A DNA stretch of 64,000 bases from Aureimonas altamirensis (GCF_023702225.1 NZ_JAMQCO010000004.1:353994-417993), one strand, 5' to 3'. Shown: positions 9,390 to 19,850, numbered from the stretch's first letter. A program made the numbers and translations. The notes: generated by a model from the letters alone, not told the origin.

Positions 9390-10195
9390 TGAACCCGCTT
9401 GCGGATGAAGGAAGACAGATATTCGGCCATCATCACGATGGCGATGATGATCAGAAGAATGGCGGCGGCCGTATCGTAGTCGTAGCGCTCCATTGCGGTG
9501 TTGAGCGTCGCGCCGACGCCGCCCGCGCCCACGATGCCGATGACGGCGGATTCGCGGAAGTTGATGTCGAAGCGGTAGAGCGACAGGCCGACGACGCGCG
9601 GCATTACCTGTGGCTGCACGGCATAGTTGATCTCCTGCCGCCACGAGCTGCCCGTTGCGCGGATGGCCTCCACCTGCCGAGGATCGATTTCCTCGATATC
9701 TTCGGCCAGAAGCTTGGCCAGAAAACCGATCGTGGCGAAGGCCAGCGTCAGGAAACCGGCCAGCGGGCCGAATCCGACCATGGCCACGAACAGGATGGCG
9801 ATGATGATCTCCTGGAAGGCACGGCTGACGGCGATGATACCCCGGCATGCCCAGTAGACCGGAAGGGGCGCGATGTTGCGTGCGGCGCCGATGCCGATGG
9901 GAACGGAAACCAGAATGCCGACGATGGTTGCGCAGAACGTCATCGTCAGGCTCTCGGCCAGCCCCTGGCTGATATCGCGCCAGCGCGAGGTGAAGTCGGG
10001 CGAGAGGAAGGCGGACACGAACCGCTGGCCGCGCTCCAGCCCCTCGGCTACCCGCGCCCAGTTCACATCGACGGACGCGAGGGCAAGCACCAGATAGATG
10101 CCGATGCCGCCATAAACGATCAGGCGCGTCGCGCGCGCCTGGATGAACAGAGGCGGCCTTCGCCATGTCCGCGCATGGGCGGATGCGACGGTCAT
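9386..10195 (-). CDS. phnE: Phosphonate-type ABC transporter permease, first copy
   Basis: The 269-residue membrane protein is similar to its downstream partner. It has an N-terminal membrane segment ([18 protein letters not shown]), the EAA loop [15 protein letters not shown] and the end [14 protein letters not shown]. It overlaps both neighbours by 4 nt. Two phnE-type genes per operon is common in alphaproteobacteria. Confidence 0.88.
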   Translation of the reverse strand: MTVASAHARTWRRPPLFIQARATRLIVYGGIGIYLVLALASVDVNWARVAEGLERGQRFVSAFLSPDFTSRWRDISQGLAESLTMTFCATIVGILVSVPIGIGAARNIAPLPVYWACRGIIAVSRAFQEIIIAILFVAMVGFGPLAGFLTLAFATIGFLAKLLAEDIEEIDPRQVEAIRATGSSWRQEINYAVQPQVMPRVVGLSLYRFDINFRESAVIGIVGAGGVGATLNTAMERYDYDTAAAILLIIIAIVMMAEYLSSFIRKRVQ

Positions 10196-11025
10196 GCCAG
10201 CGCCTCCTGCCGCCGAAGGGACGCGACGGCGAAGTCGGGCGCCGGACTTTCCGTCTCGTCTCCCTCTTCGCCGCGCAGCGCCTTCCAGTCTTCCTCCCCG
10301 TAGATCACCGTCAGGACGTCGTCGGTCAGCTCGTCCGGTGCGCCGTCGAAGACGACGACGCCGGCGCGGAGGCCGACGATCCTGTCGACGAAGGCGCGGG
10401 CCAGAAGCACATCGTGGATGTTCACGATGGCCGGCAGGCTACGCTCGGCGCATATGGCGCGGATGAGACGCATGATCTGCCGCGACGTCCGCGGATCGAG
10501 CGAGGCCGTCGGCTCGTCCACCAGAAGCAGTTCGGGCTCCTGCGCCAGCGCCCGCGCGATGCCGACACGCTGGCGCTGGCCGCCCGAGAGAGCGTCGGCG
10601 CGCTTGTCGACATGGTCGAGAAGACCGACGCGGTCGATGAGCGCGAAGGCGCGCTCGACGTCGTCGCCCGGAAAGCGGCGCAGAAACGAACGCCAGAAGG
10701 GCACGTAGCCCAACCGGCCGGACAGGACGTTTTCCATGACCGTCAGCCGTTCCACCAGCGCATAGTCCTGGAAGATCATGCCGATGCGCCGGCGGGCGCG
10801 TCTGAGTTGGCGGCCGCCGAGCCGCGTCAGCTCCGTATCGCCCAGGTATATCCGCCCGGCCGTAGGCTCGACCAGCCGGTTGACGCAGCGGATCAACGTC
10901 GACTTTCCGGCCCCGGACGGGCCGATCAGGCCAACGACCTGCCCCCGGGAGACCGTCAGGGAGACCCCGCCGATGGCGAGGTCCCCCGTCCGGTAGCGCT
11001 TTTCCAGTGCCTCGATACGCAGCAT
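10192..11025 (-). CDS. phnC: Phosphonate-type ABC transporter ATP-binding protein
   Basis: The 277-residue ATPase has Walker [10 protein letters not shown], signature [15 protein letters not shown] and Walker [13 protein letters not shown], with the PhnC-like [12 protein letters not shown] after the P-loop. It overlaps the first permease gene by 4 nt and lies 15 nt after the binding-protein gene. It energises uptake. The ligand may be phosphonate, phosphite or a related anion; no C-P lyase genes are in the window to decide. Confidence 0.88.
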   Translation of the reverse strand: MLRIEALEKRYRTGDLAIGGVSLTVSRGQVVGLIGPSGAGKSTLIRCVNRLVEPTAGRIYLGDTELTRLGGRQLRRARRRIGMIFQDYALVERLTVMENVLSGRLGYVPFWRSFLRRFPGDDVERAFALIDRVGLLDHVDKRADALSGGQRQRVGIARALAQEPELLLVDEPTASLDPRTSRQIMRLIRAICAERSLPAIVNIHDVLLARAFVDRIVGLRAGVVVFDGAPDELTDDVLTVIYGEEDWKALRGEEGDETESPAPDFAVASLRRQEALA

Positions 11026-11040
11026 GGTCGGACCCGGAGC

Positions 11041-12000
11041 TCAGGAGCAGGTGTAGGAGACGTTCATCGCCGCGTCGATGTCGCGGATGACGCTCCAATG
11101 CTCCTTGAAGGTAATGGGCATGAACTTCTCTTCGCCCTGCGGGCCGAACTCGGCCGCAAGGCCCGTTCCGGCCCAGTCGAACGAGAAGAAGGCATCGCGG
11201 ATCTGCTCCTGCAGCTCGGGCTTCAGATTGTAGACGACGCCATAGCCCGTGGTGGGGAAGCTGTCGGACGTATAGATCGTGCGGAGCTGCTCTTCCTGCA
11301 CGACGCCACGTTCGATCATCCGGCCCTTCACCGAATTGGCGATGGCGGCCGCATCGTAATCCTTGTTGGCGACGCCCAGGATGGAATTGTCGTGCGCGCC
11401 GGAGAATGCCGTCTGGAAATCGTCGCCTGCCGTCAGGTCGAACTGGCTGGCCAGGAGCGCCGAAGGCGCCTTGTAACCGGAGTTCGAGGTTTCGGAGGTG
11501 AAGGCGACCGTCTTGCCGGCAAGGTCGGCGACCTCTTCCACGCCCGAATCCGGATGCGTGATGATCTCCATCTCGTAGCCATAGGTTCCGTCCTCGGCCG
11601 CCATCATGGCGAAGGGCCGGAAGCCTGCGCAGGCGACCGCCAGCGGGTTGCCGCCGGTATTGACGCCGGCAATGTGCAGGCGGCCTGCGCGCATGGCCTC
11701 GAGCTGCGCCGCATTGGACTGGACCGGGAAGAACTGGACGCTCTTGCCCGTCTTTTCCTCAAGGTGCTTCAGGAAATCGTCCCAGACATCGACATAGATC
11801 GAGGGATCCTCCACCGGGGTATAGGCGAACACCAGGGTATCGGGGTCGACGAGCTGCGTCTCGTCGGTCGGGATATCGGCGATCATGTCGCCGTCGGCAT
11901 CCGTGAAACGGCCGTCGAGTGCGAACTGGGCGAAGGCGCCCGTGGTGGACACCAGCGCGAGGGCGGCGCCTGCGGCAAGAGCGGTCAGATAGGTTTTCAT
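11041..12000 (-). CDS. phnD: Phosphate/phosphonate-type periplasmic binding protein
   Basis: The 319-residue protein has a clear Sec signal peptide (hydrophobic about residues 5-20, cleavage after GAFA or close by). Its PhnD-like core contains YTPVEDPSIYVD, SGKSVQFFPVQSNAAQLEAMRAG and the binding-loop region TSETSNSGYKAPS. It captures the ligand in the periplasm for the PhnC-E-E importer. It is the first gene of the operon; the 205-bp gap upstream is shared with the divergent regB. Confidence 0.87.
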   Translation of the reverse strand: MKTYLTALAAGAALALVSTTGAFAQFALDGRFTDADGDMIADIPTDETQLVDPDTLVFAYTPVEDPSIYVDVWDDFLKHLEEKTGKSVQFFPVQSNAAQLEAMRAGRLHIAGVNTGGNPLAVACAGFRPFAMMAAEDGTYGYEMEIITHPDSGVEEVADLAGKTVAFTSETSNSGYKAPSALLASQFDLTAGDDFQTAFSGAHDNSILGVANKDYDAAAIANSVKGRMIERGVVQEEQLRTIYTSDSFPTTGYGVVYNLKPELQEQIRDAFFSFDWAGTGLAAEFGPQGEEKFMPITFKEHWSVIRDIDAAMNVSYTCS

Positions 12001-12205
12001 GGCGATCCTGTGGAACTGTCCGGAAGGTGCGAGGGCCGCGTAAAACCAAGGGTGGATTACAGCCGCATGACAAACGCCCGCACGGCGGACGCAATCGCGA
12101 TCAACAGCCGATCACGCTGTCGTGTGGTTCGCTGCCAGGCGTTTTGACAAGCGCCGGCAATTGCGCCATGCCCTGCCCTGCCGGCAGCTATCCGAGGTGC
12201 GTCCC

Positions 12206-13489
12206 ATGCGGCCCCAGAGTTCCGCGACGGAGGTCGCCAACCGCAGCAATCTGCTGCTGCTGATCCAACTGCGCTGGATAGCGGTCGCCGGCCAGGTGTT
12301 CACCATCCTCTTCGTGCATTTCCGGCTGGGCATCGGCCTGCCCATGCAGGAGATGTGCTCGGTGCTGGCGCTGCTGGCGGCGGTGAACATCGCAAGCTTC
12401 CTGCGCTACCAGCGCAGCCCGGCCGTATCCAACCGGGAATTGTTCGCGCAATTGCTGCTCGACGTGACTGCGCTCAGCGCCCAGCTCTATCTCAGCGGCG
12501 GGGCGCTGAATCCGTTCATTTCCCTGTTCCTGCTGCAGGTCATCATCGGCGCCGTGCTCCTGGCCGGCTCGTACGCGTGGGCGCTCGTGGTCGTCGCCAC
12601 CGGGTGCTTCGTCGCCCTGTCGATCGTCTACCGGCCCATCGACATTCCGCACGAGGGCGAGCTCGCCATCGCGAGTCTGCATGTGCAGGGACTGTTCATC
12701 TGCTTTCTGCTGGTCGCCGTCCTGCTGACCTATCTGATCATCCGGATCAACGGCAACCTCGCCGCCCGCGACGCCCGCGTCGCCGAACTGAGGCGGCAGG
12801 CGGTAGAGGAAGACCATATCGTGCGCATCGGCCTTCTGGCCTCCGGCGCCGCCCACGAGCTCGGCACGCCCCTGGCGACGCTGTCCGTCATCATGAACGA
12901 CTGGCGCCGTGCGGACGGTTTTCGCTCCGACCCGGGCATCATCGAGGAACTCGAAGAGGCGGAAGCCCAGCTGGACCGGTGCAAGACCATCGTCTCCAGT
13001 ATCCTGACCTCGGCCGGCCAGACGCGGGGCGAAGGCACGGTGCGAACCACCGTGCGGGCCTTCTTCGACGATCTCATCGCGGACTGGAGCCGCATCGGGG
13101 CGGCACGTAGGCTGACCTATTTCAACGACTTCGCTCCCGACCAGCCGATGGTCGTCGACCTGGCGCTGCGACAGGTCGTCTTCAACCTTCTCGACAACGC
13201 GCTCGAGGCGTCGCGGCGCACCATAACGGTAACCCTTTCGCGCGACGGGGATCACGTGCTGACGACCGTTTCGGACGATGGACCCGGTTTCTCGCCCGAG
13301 GTTCTGGAATCGCTCGGTCGTCCCTATGTTTCAACCAAGGGACGGCCGGGCGCGGGGCTGGGCCTGTTCCTCGTCAGCAATGTGGTGCGCAAGCTGGGCG
13401 GAACGCTCGAAGCGCGCAACGCCGGCGATGGCGGCGGTACGACCGTCGTCCTGCGCCTGCCATTGTCTTCCATCGGGAAAGGGCAATAG
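12206..13489 (+). CDS. regB: RegB/ActS-type redox-sensing histidine kinase
   Basis: The 427-residue membrane kinase has about six N-terminal membrane segments (residues 20-180). The ubiquinone-binding motif GGALNPF (98-104) of RegB/PrrB is present, as is the H-box His217 in GAAHELGTPLATL. The redox-active cysteine of the family is matched by Cys259 in DRCKTIV. The C-terminal ATPase domain shows NLLDNALEAS and GAGLGLFLV. ATG 12206 is preferred because GAGGTG sits 7 nt upstream. RegB passes phosphate to RegA in response to quinone-pool redox state. It lies 2 nt upstream of regA. Confidence 0.92.
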   Translation: MRPQSSATEVANRSNLLLLIQLRWIAVAGQVFTILFVHFRLGIGLPMQEMCSVLALLAAVNIASFLRYQRSPAVSNRELFAQLLLDVTALSAQLYLSGGALNPFISLFLLQVIIGAVLLAGSYAWALVVVATGCFVALSIVYRPIDIPHEGELAIASLHVQGLFICFLLVAVLLTYLIIRINGNLAARDARVAELRRQAVEEDHIVRIGLLASGAAHELGTPLATLSVIMNDWRRADGFRSDPGIIEELEEAEAQLDRCKTIVSSILTSAGQTRGEGTVRTTVRAFFDDLIADWSRIGAARRLTYFNDFAPDQPMVVDLALRQVVFNLLDNALEASRRTITVTLSRDGDHVLTTVSDDGPGFSPEVLESLGRPYVSTKGRPGAGLGLFLVSNVVRKLGGTLEARNAGDGGGTTVVLRLPLSSIGKGQ

Positions 13490-13491
13490 AC

Positions 13492-14022
13492 GTGTCCAAG
13501 GGTGCATTACTGATCGTCGAGGACGACATGGCGCTTGCGAAAGCGCTGAAGCGCTCTTTCGAGCGGCGCGAATACGAGGTTGCGCATGTGGCGGATTACG
13601 ATGCGATGGAGCGTTTCCTTGACGGCGCATCGCCCGATTTCGCGGTGGTCGATCTGAAGCTCGTCGGCCGATCCGGCCTCGATTGCGTCAAGCGCCTGCA
13701 TATGCACGATCCGGACATGCGCATCGTGGTGCTGACGGGCTTCGCCAGCATAGCCACCGCCGTCGAGGCGGTGAAGCTCGGCGCAAGCCATTACCTGCCG
13801 AAGCCGGCAAACACCGACGACATCGAGCTCGCCTTCCATCGCGACGAGGGCGATGCAAGCGTTGCCGTGGACGGCCGGCCGACATCGCTGAAAAACCTGG
13901 AATGGGAACGCATCCACCAGACATTGGTGGAAGCCGATTTCAATATCTCGGAAACGGCGCGGCGGCTCGGCATGCATCGCCGCACCCTGGCGCGCAAGCT
14001 GGAAAAGCGGCAGGTTCGCTGA
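13492..14022 (+). CDS. regA: RegA/ActR-type response regulator
   Basis: The 176-residue regulator has a receiver domain with acidic pocket VEDD, phosphorylated Asp54 (VVDLKL), VLTGFASIATAVEA and Lys in YLPKPAN. A short Pro/Gly linker leads to a Fis-type helix-turn-helix (NISETARRLGMHRRTLARKL). Length and the near-invariant C-terminus fit RegA/PrrA/ActR. The start is GTG 13492. Family members control respiratory oxidases, nitrogen and carbon fixation genes in response to redox; the nearby cyo operon is a plausible target, by inference. Confidence 0.93.
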   Translation: MSKGALLIVEDDMALAKALKRSFERREYEVAHVADYDAMERFLDGASPDFAVVDLKLVGRSGLDCVKRLHMHDPDMRIVVLTGFASIATAVEAVKLGASHYLPKPANTDDIELAFHRDEGDASVAVDGRPTSLKNLEWERIHQTLVEADFNISETARRLGMHRRTLARKLEKRQVR

Positions 14023-14044
14023 CCTGCCGCATGGCTTCCCCCGA

Positions 14045-15412
14045 TCAGGCGCCGTCCGGCGACGGGCCGGACAATTCGCTGGCGCGGCGGTTGCGGTTGA
14101 ACCACAGGGCCGCAAGCGTGCAGATCGCGCCCGACATCAGATAGAGGCCGATGGCGCCGACGCCGAACCGCGAGGTGAGAAGCAGGGCCACCAGGGGCGC
14201 GAACCCGGCGCCGATCAGCCATGAAAGATCGGAGGTGATGGCCGAGCCCGTATAGCGGTCGCGGTTCGCGAAATTGGATGCGACCGCCCCGGCCGCCTGA
14301 CCGTGCGACAACCCCAGCAAGGCGAAGCCGATCAGGATGAAGGCCGTCTGCCCGGGATAACCGGCGGCGAACAGGAAGGGCGTGGCGATGCTGAAGGCAG
14401 CGATGGCCGCCGCGCAATAGCCGAGATGCTTGCGCCGGCCGATGCGGTCGGCGATCGTGCCCGACGCCATGACGCAGACGAGGGCGATGGCCGCTCCGGC
14501 GAGCTGCGTCAGGAGGAACTCGCCGATGGAACGGTTGGAATACAGCTCGATGTAGGAGATCGGGAAGATCGTGACGAGGTGGAAAAGCGCGAAGCTGGCC
14601 AGCGGCACGAAGGCTCCGACGATCACTTCCGCGCCGCGGCTCTCGACCAGCTTGGAAACCCGCGTCGGCGCCAGATGGGTGCTCTCGTAGAGTTCGGCGT
14701 ATTCCGGGGTGGCGATCAGGCGCAGCTTGGCGAACAGCGCCACCACGTTGATGGTGAAGGCGACGAAGAACGGGTAGCGCCAGCCCCAACCGAGGAAATC
14801 CCCTTCGGACAGGTTCAGGTAGAAGAAGGCGAACAGGCCGCTCGCGACGATGAAGCCGATGGGTGCGCCGAGCTGGGGCATCATCGCATACCAGGCGCGA
14901 TGGCGCTCCGGCGCGTTGAGCGCGAGAAGGGACGCGAGCCCGTCATATGCGCCGCCGAGCGCGAAGCCCTGTCCGAGGCGGAACAGGATCAGCGCCGCGA
15001 TCGCATATCCGCCGATGGTCTCGTAACCGGGCAGGAAGGCGATGGCGGCGGTGGAGCCGCCCAGAAGGAACAGCGCGATGGTCAGCTTGGTGCTGCGGCC
15101 ATGCTCGCGGTCGACCGACATGAACAGGATGGAGCCGATCGGACGGGCGATGAAGGCAAGGCTGAACACCGCGAAGGAATAGATCGTGCCCACCACCGGA
15201 TCGGCAAAGGGAAACACGATGGCCGGAAACACGAGCACGCAGGCTATGCCGAAGACGAAGAAGTCGAACGCCTCGGAAGAGCGGCCGATGATGACGGCGA
15301 GCGCCATTTCGCCCGGCGATACGTGCGACTTGTGGTCCTTTGCCCCCGAAGCCTGCCGCGCATGACGTTCCGCCTGCGTCGATGAACCCGTCTGCACGGT
15401 AGTCGAGCTCAT
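14045..15412 (-). CDS. MFS transporter, metabolite:H+ symporter (MHS) type
   Basis: The 455-residue protein has about twelve membrane segments, beginning after a hydrophilic N-tail of about 35 residues. It carries MHS-family motifs: AVIIGRSSEAFDFFVFG in the first segment, RPIGSILFMSVDREHGR in the loop after segment two, and GQGFALGGAYDG. It is likely a proton-coupled importer of an organic acid or osmolyte; the substrate is not evident. ATG 15412 has the strong ribosome site GAAGGAGG; longer open frame upstream lacks such a signal. It lies between regA and the divergent cyo operon. Confidence 0.85.
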   Translation of the reverse strand: MSSTTVQTGSSTQAERHARQASGAKDHKSHVSPGEMALAVIIGRSSEAFDFFVFGIACVLVFPAIVFPFADPVVGTIYSFAVFSLAFIARPIGSILFMSVDREHGRSTKLTIALFLLGGSTAAIAFLPGYETIGGYAIAALILFRLGQGFALGGAYDGLASLLALNAPERHRAWYAMMPQLGAPIGFIVASGLFAFFYLNLSEGDFLGWGWRYPFFVAFTINVVALFAKLRLIATPEYAELYESTHLAPTRVSKLVESRGAEVIVGAFVPLASFALFHLVTIFPISYIELYSNRSIGEFLLTQLAGAAIALVCVMASGTIADRIGRRKHLGYCAAAIAAFSIATPFLFAAGYPGQTAFILIGFALLGLSHGQAAGAVASNFANRDRYTGSAITSDLSWLIGAGFAPLVALLLTSRFGVGAIGLYLMSGAICTLAALWFNRNRRASELSGPSPDGA

Positions 15413-15537
15413 GCACGAGCCTCCTTCAGATATCTCGGAATAGACCCTAGGCTGTTTCGGTTCCGCATACAGCCTATAATGCTTTCCACCACTGCCCAAT
15501 AGTCGCACGCGCGCACCGAGGTCAAAGGGGTGGGGGG

Positions 15538-15552
15538 TGGACAAAACGTCCA
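15538..15552. promoter_or_regulatory. TGGAC-N5-GTCCA palindrome upstream of cyoA
   Basis: The perfect arms TGGAC (15538-15542) and GTCCA (15548-15552) lie 66 bp upstream of the preferred cyoA start. The same TGGAC-N5-GTCCA pattern lies upstream of hemA at 37005-37023. A shared dimeric regulator is inferred; its identity is unknown. Confidence 0.45.
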
Positions 15553-15617
15553 ATCCCTCACCTGCCGCCAAAGACTTACAGGCAGGCTACCAGACGCTCA
15601 GGCCGGGGACTCAAGAT

Positions 15618-16778
15618 TTGCCTTCGAAACCGTTCCGCCTTCTTCTCCTGTTGCCGCTGCTGTTCCTCGGCGGCTGCAACATGATCGTCATGAATCCGGC
15701 CGGTGACGTCGCCTCGCGTCAGGCAAGCCTGATCCTCTGGTCGACGGGCCTGATGCTGCTGATCATCGTGCCGGTGATCTGCTTCACGCTCTTCTTCGCC
15801 TGGCGCTATCGCGCGGCCGCGAAGCGCGAGGACTACGATCCGGAATGGAACCACTCCACCAAGCTGGAAGTCATCATCTGGACGGCGCCGCTGCTCATCA
15901 TCATCGCGCTCGGCGCGATGACCTGGCTGTTCACCCATCTGCTCGATCCCTATCGTCCGCTCAGCCGCATCGGACCGGATCGCCCCGTGACGGAAGAGAC
16001 CCCGACGATCACCGTCCAGGTGGTGGCGCTGGACTGGAAATGGATGTTCATCTACCCCGAGCTCGGCATAGCGACGGTCAACCAGCTCGCGGCGCCGGTG
16101 GATACTCCCATCAATTTCCGGCTGACCTCCTCGTCCATCATGAACTCCTTCTACATCCCGGCGCTGTCCGGCATGATCTACGCCATGCCGGGCATGCAGA
16201 CGCAGCTTCACGCCGTCATCAACCAGGAAGGCACCTACCAGGGCATCGCCTCCAACTATTCCGGCCCCGGCTTCTCCAACATGCATTTCCAGTTCCTGGG
16301 ACTTTCGGAAGGCGATTTCGACGCCTGGGTCGAGCGGGTGCGCGCCGAGGGCCAGCCGCTGACGCGCGAGCGCTACCTGGAGATAGAGCAACCCAGCGAG
16401 CTCGAGCCCGTCCATTACTTCTCGCAAGTCGATGCCGGCCTGTTCCAGGCCGTGCTGAACATGTGCGTCGAGCCCGGCCGCATGTGCGCCGACGAGATGA
16501 TGCACATCGACATGCAGGGCGGCGGCGGCATCGACAGCCTCGCCAACATGGACCGGCTGATGTACGACGCCAACCGCATTCACGGCACGCAGCACGGGCA
16601 TGGCCCTTCAGGCTATGTCGGGGCAGGAGACGGCGCCGAGGCGCCGGGCGCCACCTTCCCCGCCACCGACCGCCTGCCGCGCTCCGACGAGACGGAAAGC
16701 GGCGATACCGCACCGCATGAAGGCCAGCGCGGCGACAACCCGGACACGGGTACCGCCGCACCGGACCAGCTCAACTAG
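15618..16778 (+). CDS. cyoA: Cytochrome bo3 ubiquinol oxidase subunit II
   Basis: The protein (386 residues from TTG 15618) begins with a lipoprotein signal ending in the lipobox LGGC, followed by two membrane segments and the periplasmic cupredoxin domain (VQVVALDWKWMFIYPE). The copper-A cysteines of cytochrome c oxidases are absent (INQEGTYQGIASNYSG in their place), so this is a quinol oxidase subunit. An alternative GTG start at 15537 adds 27 residues but overlaps the TGGAC palindrome and moves the lipobox away from the N-terminus. The C-terminal tail is longer than E. coli CyoA and is hydrophilic. First gene of cyoABCD-surf1-sco. Confidence 0.9.
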   Translation: MPSKPFRLLLLLPLLFLGGCNMIVMNPAGDVASRQASLILWSTGLMLLIIVPVICFTLFFAWRYRAAAKREDYDPEWNHSTKLEVIIWTAPLLIIIALGAMTWLFTHLLDPYRPLSRIGPDRPVTEETPTITVQVVALDWKWMFIYPELGIATVNQLAAPVDTPINFRLTSSSIMNSFYIPALSGMIYAMPGMQTQLHAVINQEGTYQGIASNYSGPGFSNMHFQFLGLSEGDFDAWVERVRAEGQPLTRERYLEIEQPSELEPVHYFSQVDAGLFQAVLNMCVEPGRMCADEMMHIDMQGGGGIDSLANMDRLMYDANRIHGTQHGHGPSGYVGAGDGAEAPGATFPATDRLPRSDETESGDTAPHEGQRGDNPDTGTAAPDQLN

Positions 16779-16832
16779 AAGATCGCCGGGCCGGCGGCCC
16801 GTACCCCGAACGCGCAAGGAACGAACCGAGCC

Positions 16833-18836
16833 ATGGAATCCAATACGGGCCTTACGGAACTGATCTTCGGGCGTCTCAGCCTCGGAGCGATCCCCTATTA
16901 CGACCCGATCCTGGTGACGACCTTCGCAGGCGTCGCCGTCCTCGGGCTGGCGCTCTTGTACGCCCTGACCAAGTATCGCCTATGGGGCTACCTCTGGAAG
17001 GAATGGTTCACGTCCGTCGATCACAAGAAGATCGGCATCATGTATGTGATCCTGGCCATCGTGATGCTCCTGCGCGGCTTTTCGGACGCGCTTCTGATGC
17101 GTGCGCAGCAGGCCATGGCCTTCGGCGCCAACGAAGGGTTCCTGCCGCCGCACCACTACGACCAGATCTTCACCGCGCACGGCGTCATCATGATCTTCTT
17201 CGTCGCCATGCCGCTGGTGACGGGCCTCATGAACTATGTCATGCCGCTGCAGATCGGCGCGCGCGACGTCGCCTTCCCCTTCCTGAACAACCTGTCCTTC
17301 TGGCTGACGGCCGCCGGCGCCGCGCTGGTGATGGTGTCGCTGTTCGTGGGCGAATTCGCCCGCACCGGCTGGCTGGCCTACCCGCCCTTGTCCGGGGCGG
17401 CCTACAGTCCCGGCGTCGGCGTGGATTATTATCTTTGGGCGCTTCAGATAGCGGGCATAGGGACGACCCTGTCGGGCATCAACCTGATCGTGACCATCGT
17501 CAAGATGCGCGCCAAGGGCATGGGCATGATGCAGATGCCCATCTTCACCTGGACGTCGCTGTGCACCAACGTGCTCATCGTCGCTTCCTTTCCGGTGCTC
17601 ACCGTCGTCATCACGCTGCTGACGCTCGACCGCTATGTCGGCACGAATTTCTTCACGAACGATCTCGGCGGCAATCCGATGATGTACGTGAACCTCGTGT
17701 GGATATGGGGCCATCCGGAAGTCTACATCCTCATCCTGCCGGTCTTCGGCATCTTCTCGGAGGTCGTGTCGACCTATTCCGGCAAGCGTCTCTTCGGCTA
17801 CGTGTCGATGGTCTACGCGACTGTGGTCATCACCATCCTCTCCTACCTCGTATGGCTGCACCACTTCTTCACCATGGGCGCCGGAGCGACGGTCAACTCG
17901 TTCTTCGGCATCACCACGATGATCATCTCGATCCCGACAGGGGCCAAGATATTCAACTGGCTGTTCACCATGTACAGGGGGCGCATCCGCTTCGACGTGC
18001 CGATGCTGTGGACCGTCGGCTTCATGGTCACCTTTACCGTGGGCGGCATGACGGGCGTGCTGCTGGCCGTGCCGCCGGCGGATTTCGTGCTGCACAACTC
18101 GCTGTTCCTGGTGGCGCACTTCCATAACGTCATCATCGGCGGCGTCGTCTTCGGCCTCTTCGCCGGCATCAACTACTGGTTCCCAAAGGCCTTCGGTTTC
18201 CGCCTCGATCCGTTCTGGGGCAAGATGAGCTTCTGGTTCTGGCTGGTCGGCTACTGGTTCGCCTTCACGCCGCTCTACGTGCTGGGGCTGATGGGCGTCA
18301 CGCGCCGCGTCAACCATTTCGACGATCCGTCGCTGCAGATCTGGTTCGTCATCGCCGCCTTCGGCGCGGTGCTGATCGCCATCGGCATCGCCTCCTTCCT
18401 GGTGCAGATCTATGTCAGCATCCGCGACCGCGAAAAGCTGAAGGACGTGACGGGCGATCCGTGGGGCGGCCGTACGCTGGAGTGGGCGACGTCATCGCCG
18501 CCGCCGGCCTACAACTTCGCCTTCGCGCCCGTGGTCCACGATCAGGACGCGTGGTGGGACATGAAGCGCCGCGGCCATGAGCGCCCGGTCAAGGGCTTCA
18601 TGCCCATCCACATGCCGCGCAACACCGGCACGGGCATCATCCTGTCGGGCCTGGCGCTGGCCTTCGGCTTCGCGATGGTATGGTATATCTGGTGGCTCGC
18701 CGCCGTCAGCTTCGCCGCGATCCTCGTTCTCGCCATCGCGCACACCTTCAACTACGACTGGGATTACTACATCCCCGTCGACACGGTGGCCGAGGAAGAG
18801 AACCGCCGCACCAAAGCCCTCGCAGCCGGAGCCTGA
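16833..18836 (+). CDS. cyoB: Cytochrome bo3 ubiquinol oxidase subunit I
   Basis: This 667-residue catalytic subunit has about fifteen membrane segments. The heme b ligands are in FTAHGVIM and VAHFHNV. The copper-B site is made by the His-Tyr crosslink motif GHPEVYI and the His pair in WLHHFFTMG. It reduces oxygen to water with electrons from ubiquinol and pumps protons. It follows cyoA by 54 nt and precedes cyoC by 4 nt. Length and motifs are those of complete CyoB. Confidence 0.97.
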   Translation: MESNTGLTELIFGRLSLGAIPYYDPILVTTFAGVAVLGLALLYALTKYRLWGYLWKEWFTSVDHKKIGIMYVILAIVMLLRGFSDALLMRAQQAMAFGANEGFLPPHHYDQIFTAHGVIMIFFVAMPLVTGLMNYVMPLQIGARDVAFPFLNNLSFWLTAAGAALVMVSLFVGEFARTGWLAYPPLSGAAYSPGVGVDYYLWALQIAGIGTTLSGINLIVTIVKMRAKGMGMMQMPIFTWTSLCTNVLIVASFPVLTVVITLLTLDRYVGTNFFTNDLGGNPMMYVNLVWIWGHPEVYILILPVFGIFSEVVSTYSGKRLFGYVSMVYATVVITILSYLVWLHHFFTMGAGATVNSFFGITTMIISIPTGAKIFNWLFTMYRGRIRFDVPMLWTVGFMVTFTVGGMTGVLLAVPPADFVLHNSLFLVAHFHNVIIGGVVFGLFAGINYWFPKAFGFRLDPFWGKMSFWFWLVGYWFAFTPLYVLGLMGVTRRVNHFDDPSLQIWFVIAAFGAVLIAIGIASFLVQIYVSIRDREKLKDVTGDPWGGRTLEWATSSPPPAYNFAFAPVVHDQDAWWDMKRRGHERPVKGFMPIHMPRNTGTGIILSGLALAFGFAMVWYIWWLAAVSFAAILVLAIAHTFNYDWDYYIPVDTVAEEENRRTKALAAGA

Positions 18837-18840
18837 TACG

Positions 18841-19473
18841 ATGGTGAACGCACAAACCGCAGCCACCGCCGAGGCCGTCGACTTCTACGTCCTCGAAGAG
18901 GAGCATCACGGCGAGTCCGACGGCGGCACGATGCTGGGCTTCTGGATCTACCTGATGAGCGACTGTCTCATCTTCGCGGTCCTCTTCGCCTGCTTCGGCG
19001 TCTACAGCCGGTCCTTTGCGGCCGGCCCTTCCGGCGCCGACCTGTTCGACCTCAACCTCGTCGCCATCGCCACGTCGATGCTGCTTCTGTCGTCACTCAC
19101 CTTCGGCATGGCCATGATCGCCATGCAGAACGCACGCCAGAAGGCGATGATGACATGGCTCGGCGTCACGCTGGTTCTCGGCCTCGTCTTCCTCGGGCTG
19201 GAAATCTACGAGTTCCACCACCTGATCGAGATCGGGGCCGGCCCGCAGCGCAGCGCGTTCCTGTCGGCCTTCTTCACCCTGGTCGGCACGCACGGGCTGC
19301 ACGTCCTGTTCGGCTGCATCTGGCTCACCGTCCTCATGGTGCAGATCGGCCAGCGCGGCATCATCGCCGCAAACCGGCGACGCCTGATGTGCCTGTCCAT
19401 GTTCTGGCATTTCCTCGACGTCGTCTGGATCGGCGTCTTCTCCTTCGTCTACCTGATAGGCTCTTTGTCATGA
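18841..19473 (+). CDS. cyoC: Cytochrome bo3 ubiquinol oxidase subunit III
   Basis: The 210-residue protein has five membrane segments, typical of CyoC, with the motifs GFWIYLMSDCLIF and GTHGLHVLFGCIW. It has an acidic and His-containing N-tail (YVLEEEHHGESDGG). The start ATG 18841 lies 4 nt after the cyoB stop and the stop overlaps the cyoD start in an ATGA junction. It stabilises the oxidase core. Confidence 0.95.
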   Translation: MVNAQTAATAEAVDFYVLEEEHHGESDGGTMLGFWIYLMSDCLIFAVLFACFGVYSRSFAAGPSGADLFDLNLVAIATSMLLLSSLTFGMAMIAMQNARQKAMMTWLGVTLVLGLVFLGLEIYEFHHLIEIGAGPQRSAFLSAFFTLVGTHGLHVLFGCIWLTVLMVQIGQRGIIAANRRRLMCLSMFWHFLDVVWIGVFSFVYLIGSLS

Positions 19474-19850
19474 GCGATCACAAGCACTCCGCCCACGCCG
19501 CCGACGGCCACCATCACGATGCCGCGGCACATGGCACGATCCGCGGCTACATGATCGGCTTCGGCCTCTCGGTCGTACTGACCGCGATCCCGTTCCTGCT
19601 GGCGATGCGCGATTTCGGCATATCGCCGCAGATGACGGCTTTCCTCATCATGGGGTTCGCCGTCGTGCAGATCGTGGTCCACATGATCTACTTCCTGCAT
19701 ATGAACACGCATTCGGAAGGCGGCTGGAACATGCTTGCCCTCATCTTCACCGTGGTCATCACGGTGATCATGCTGGCCGGCTCGCTTTGGGTCATGTACC
19801 ACCTCAACACCAACATGATGCCGATGGGCGAGGTCAGCAACACGCCGTGA
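19470..19850 (+). CDS. cyoD: Cytochrome bo3 ubiquinol oxidase subunit IV
   Basis: The 126-residue protein has a His-rich N-tail and three membrane segments, with the CyoD signatures GFGLSVVLTAIPF and HMIYFLHMN. It overlaps cyoC by 4 nt (ATGA) and surf1 by 4 nt (GTGA). It assists assembly of the oxidase. Confidence 0.94.
   Translation: MSDHKHSAHAADGHHHDAAAHGTIRGYMIGFGLSVVLTAIPFLLAMRDFGISPQMTAFLIMGFAVVQIVVHMIYFLHMNTHSEGGWNMLALIFTVVITVIMLAGSLWVMYHLNTNMMPMGEVSNTP

Noticed and set aside
10165..12147. A 660-codon open frame on the + strand across the phosphonate operon
   Set aside because: It is antisense to phnC and phnD, has no recognisable domains and an Arg/Gly-rich shadow composition caused by high GC.
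15537..15617. GTG 15537 as the cyoA start
   Set aside because: It would put 27 hydrophilic residues before the lipoprotein signal and overlaps the TGGAC palindrome. It is kept only as an alternative.
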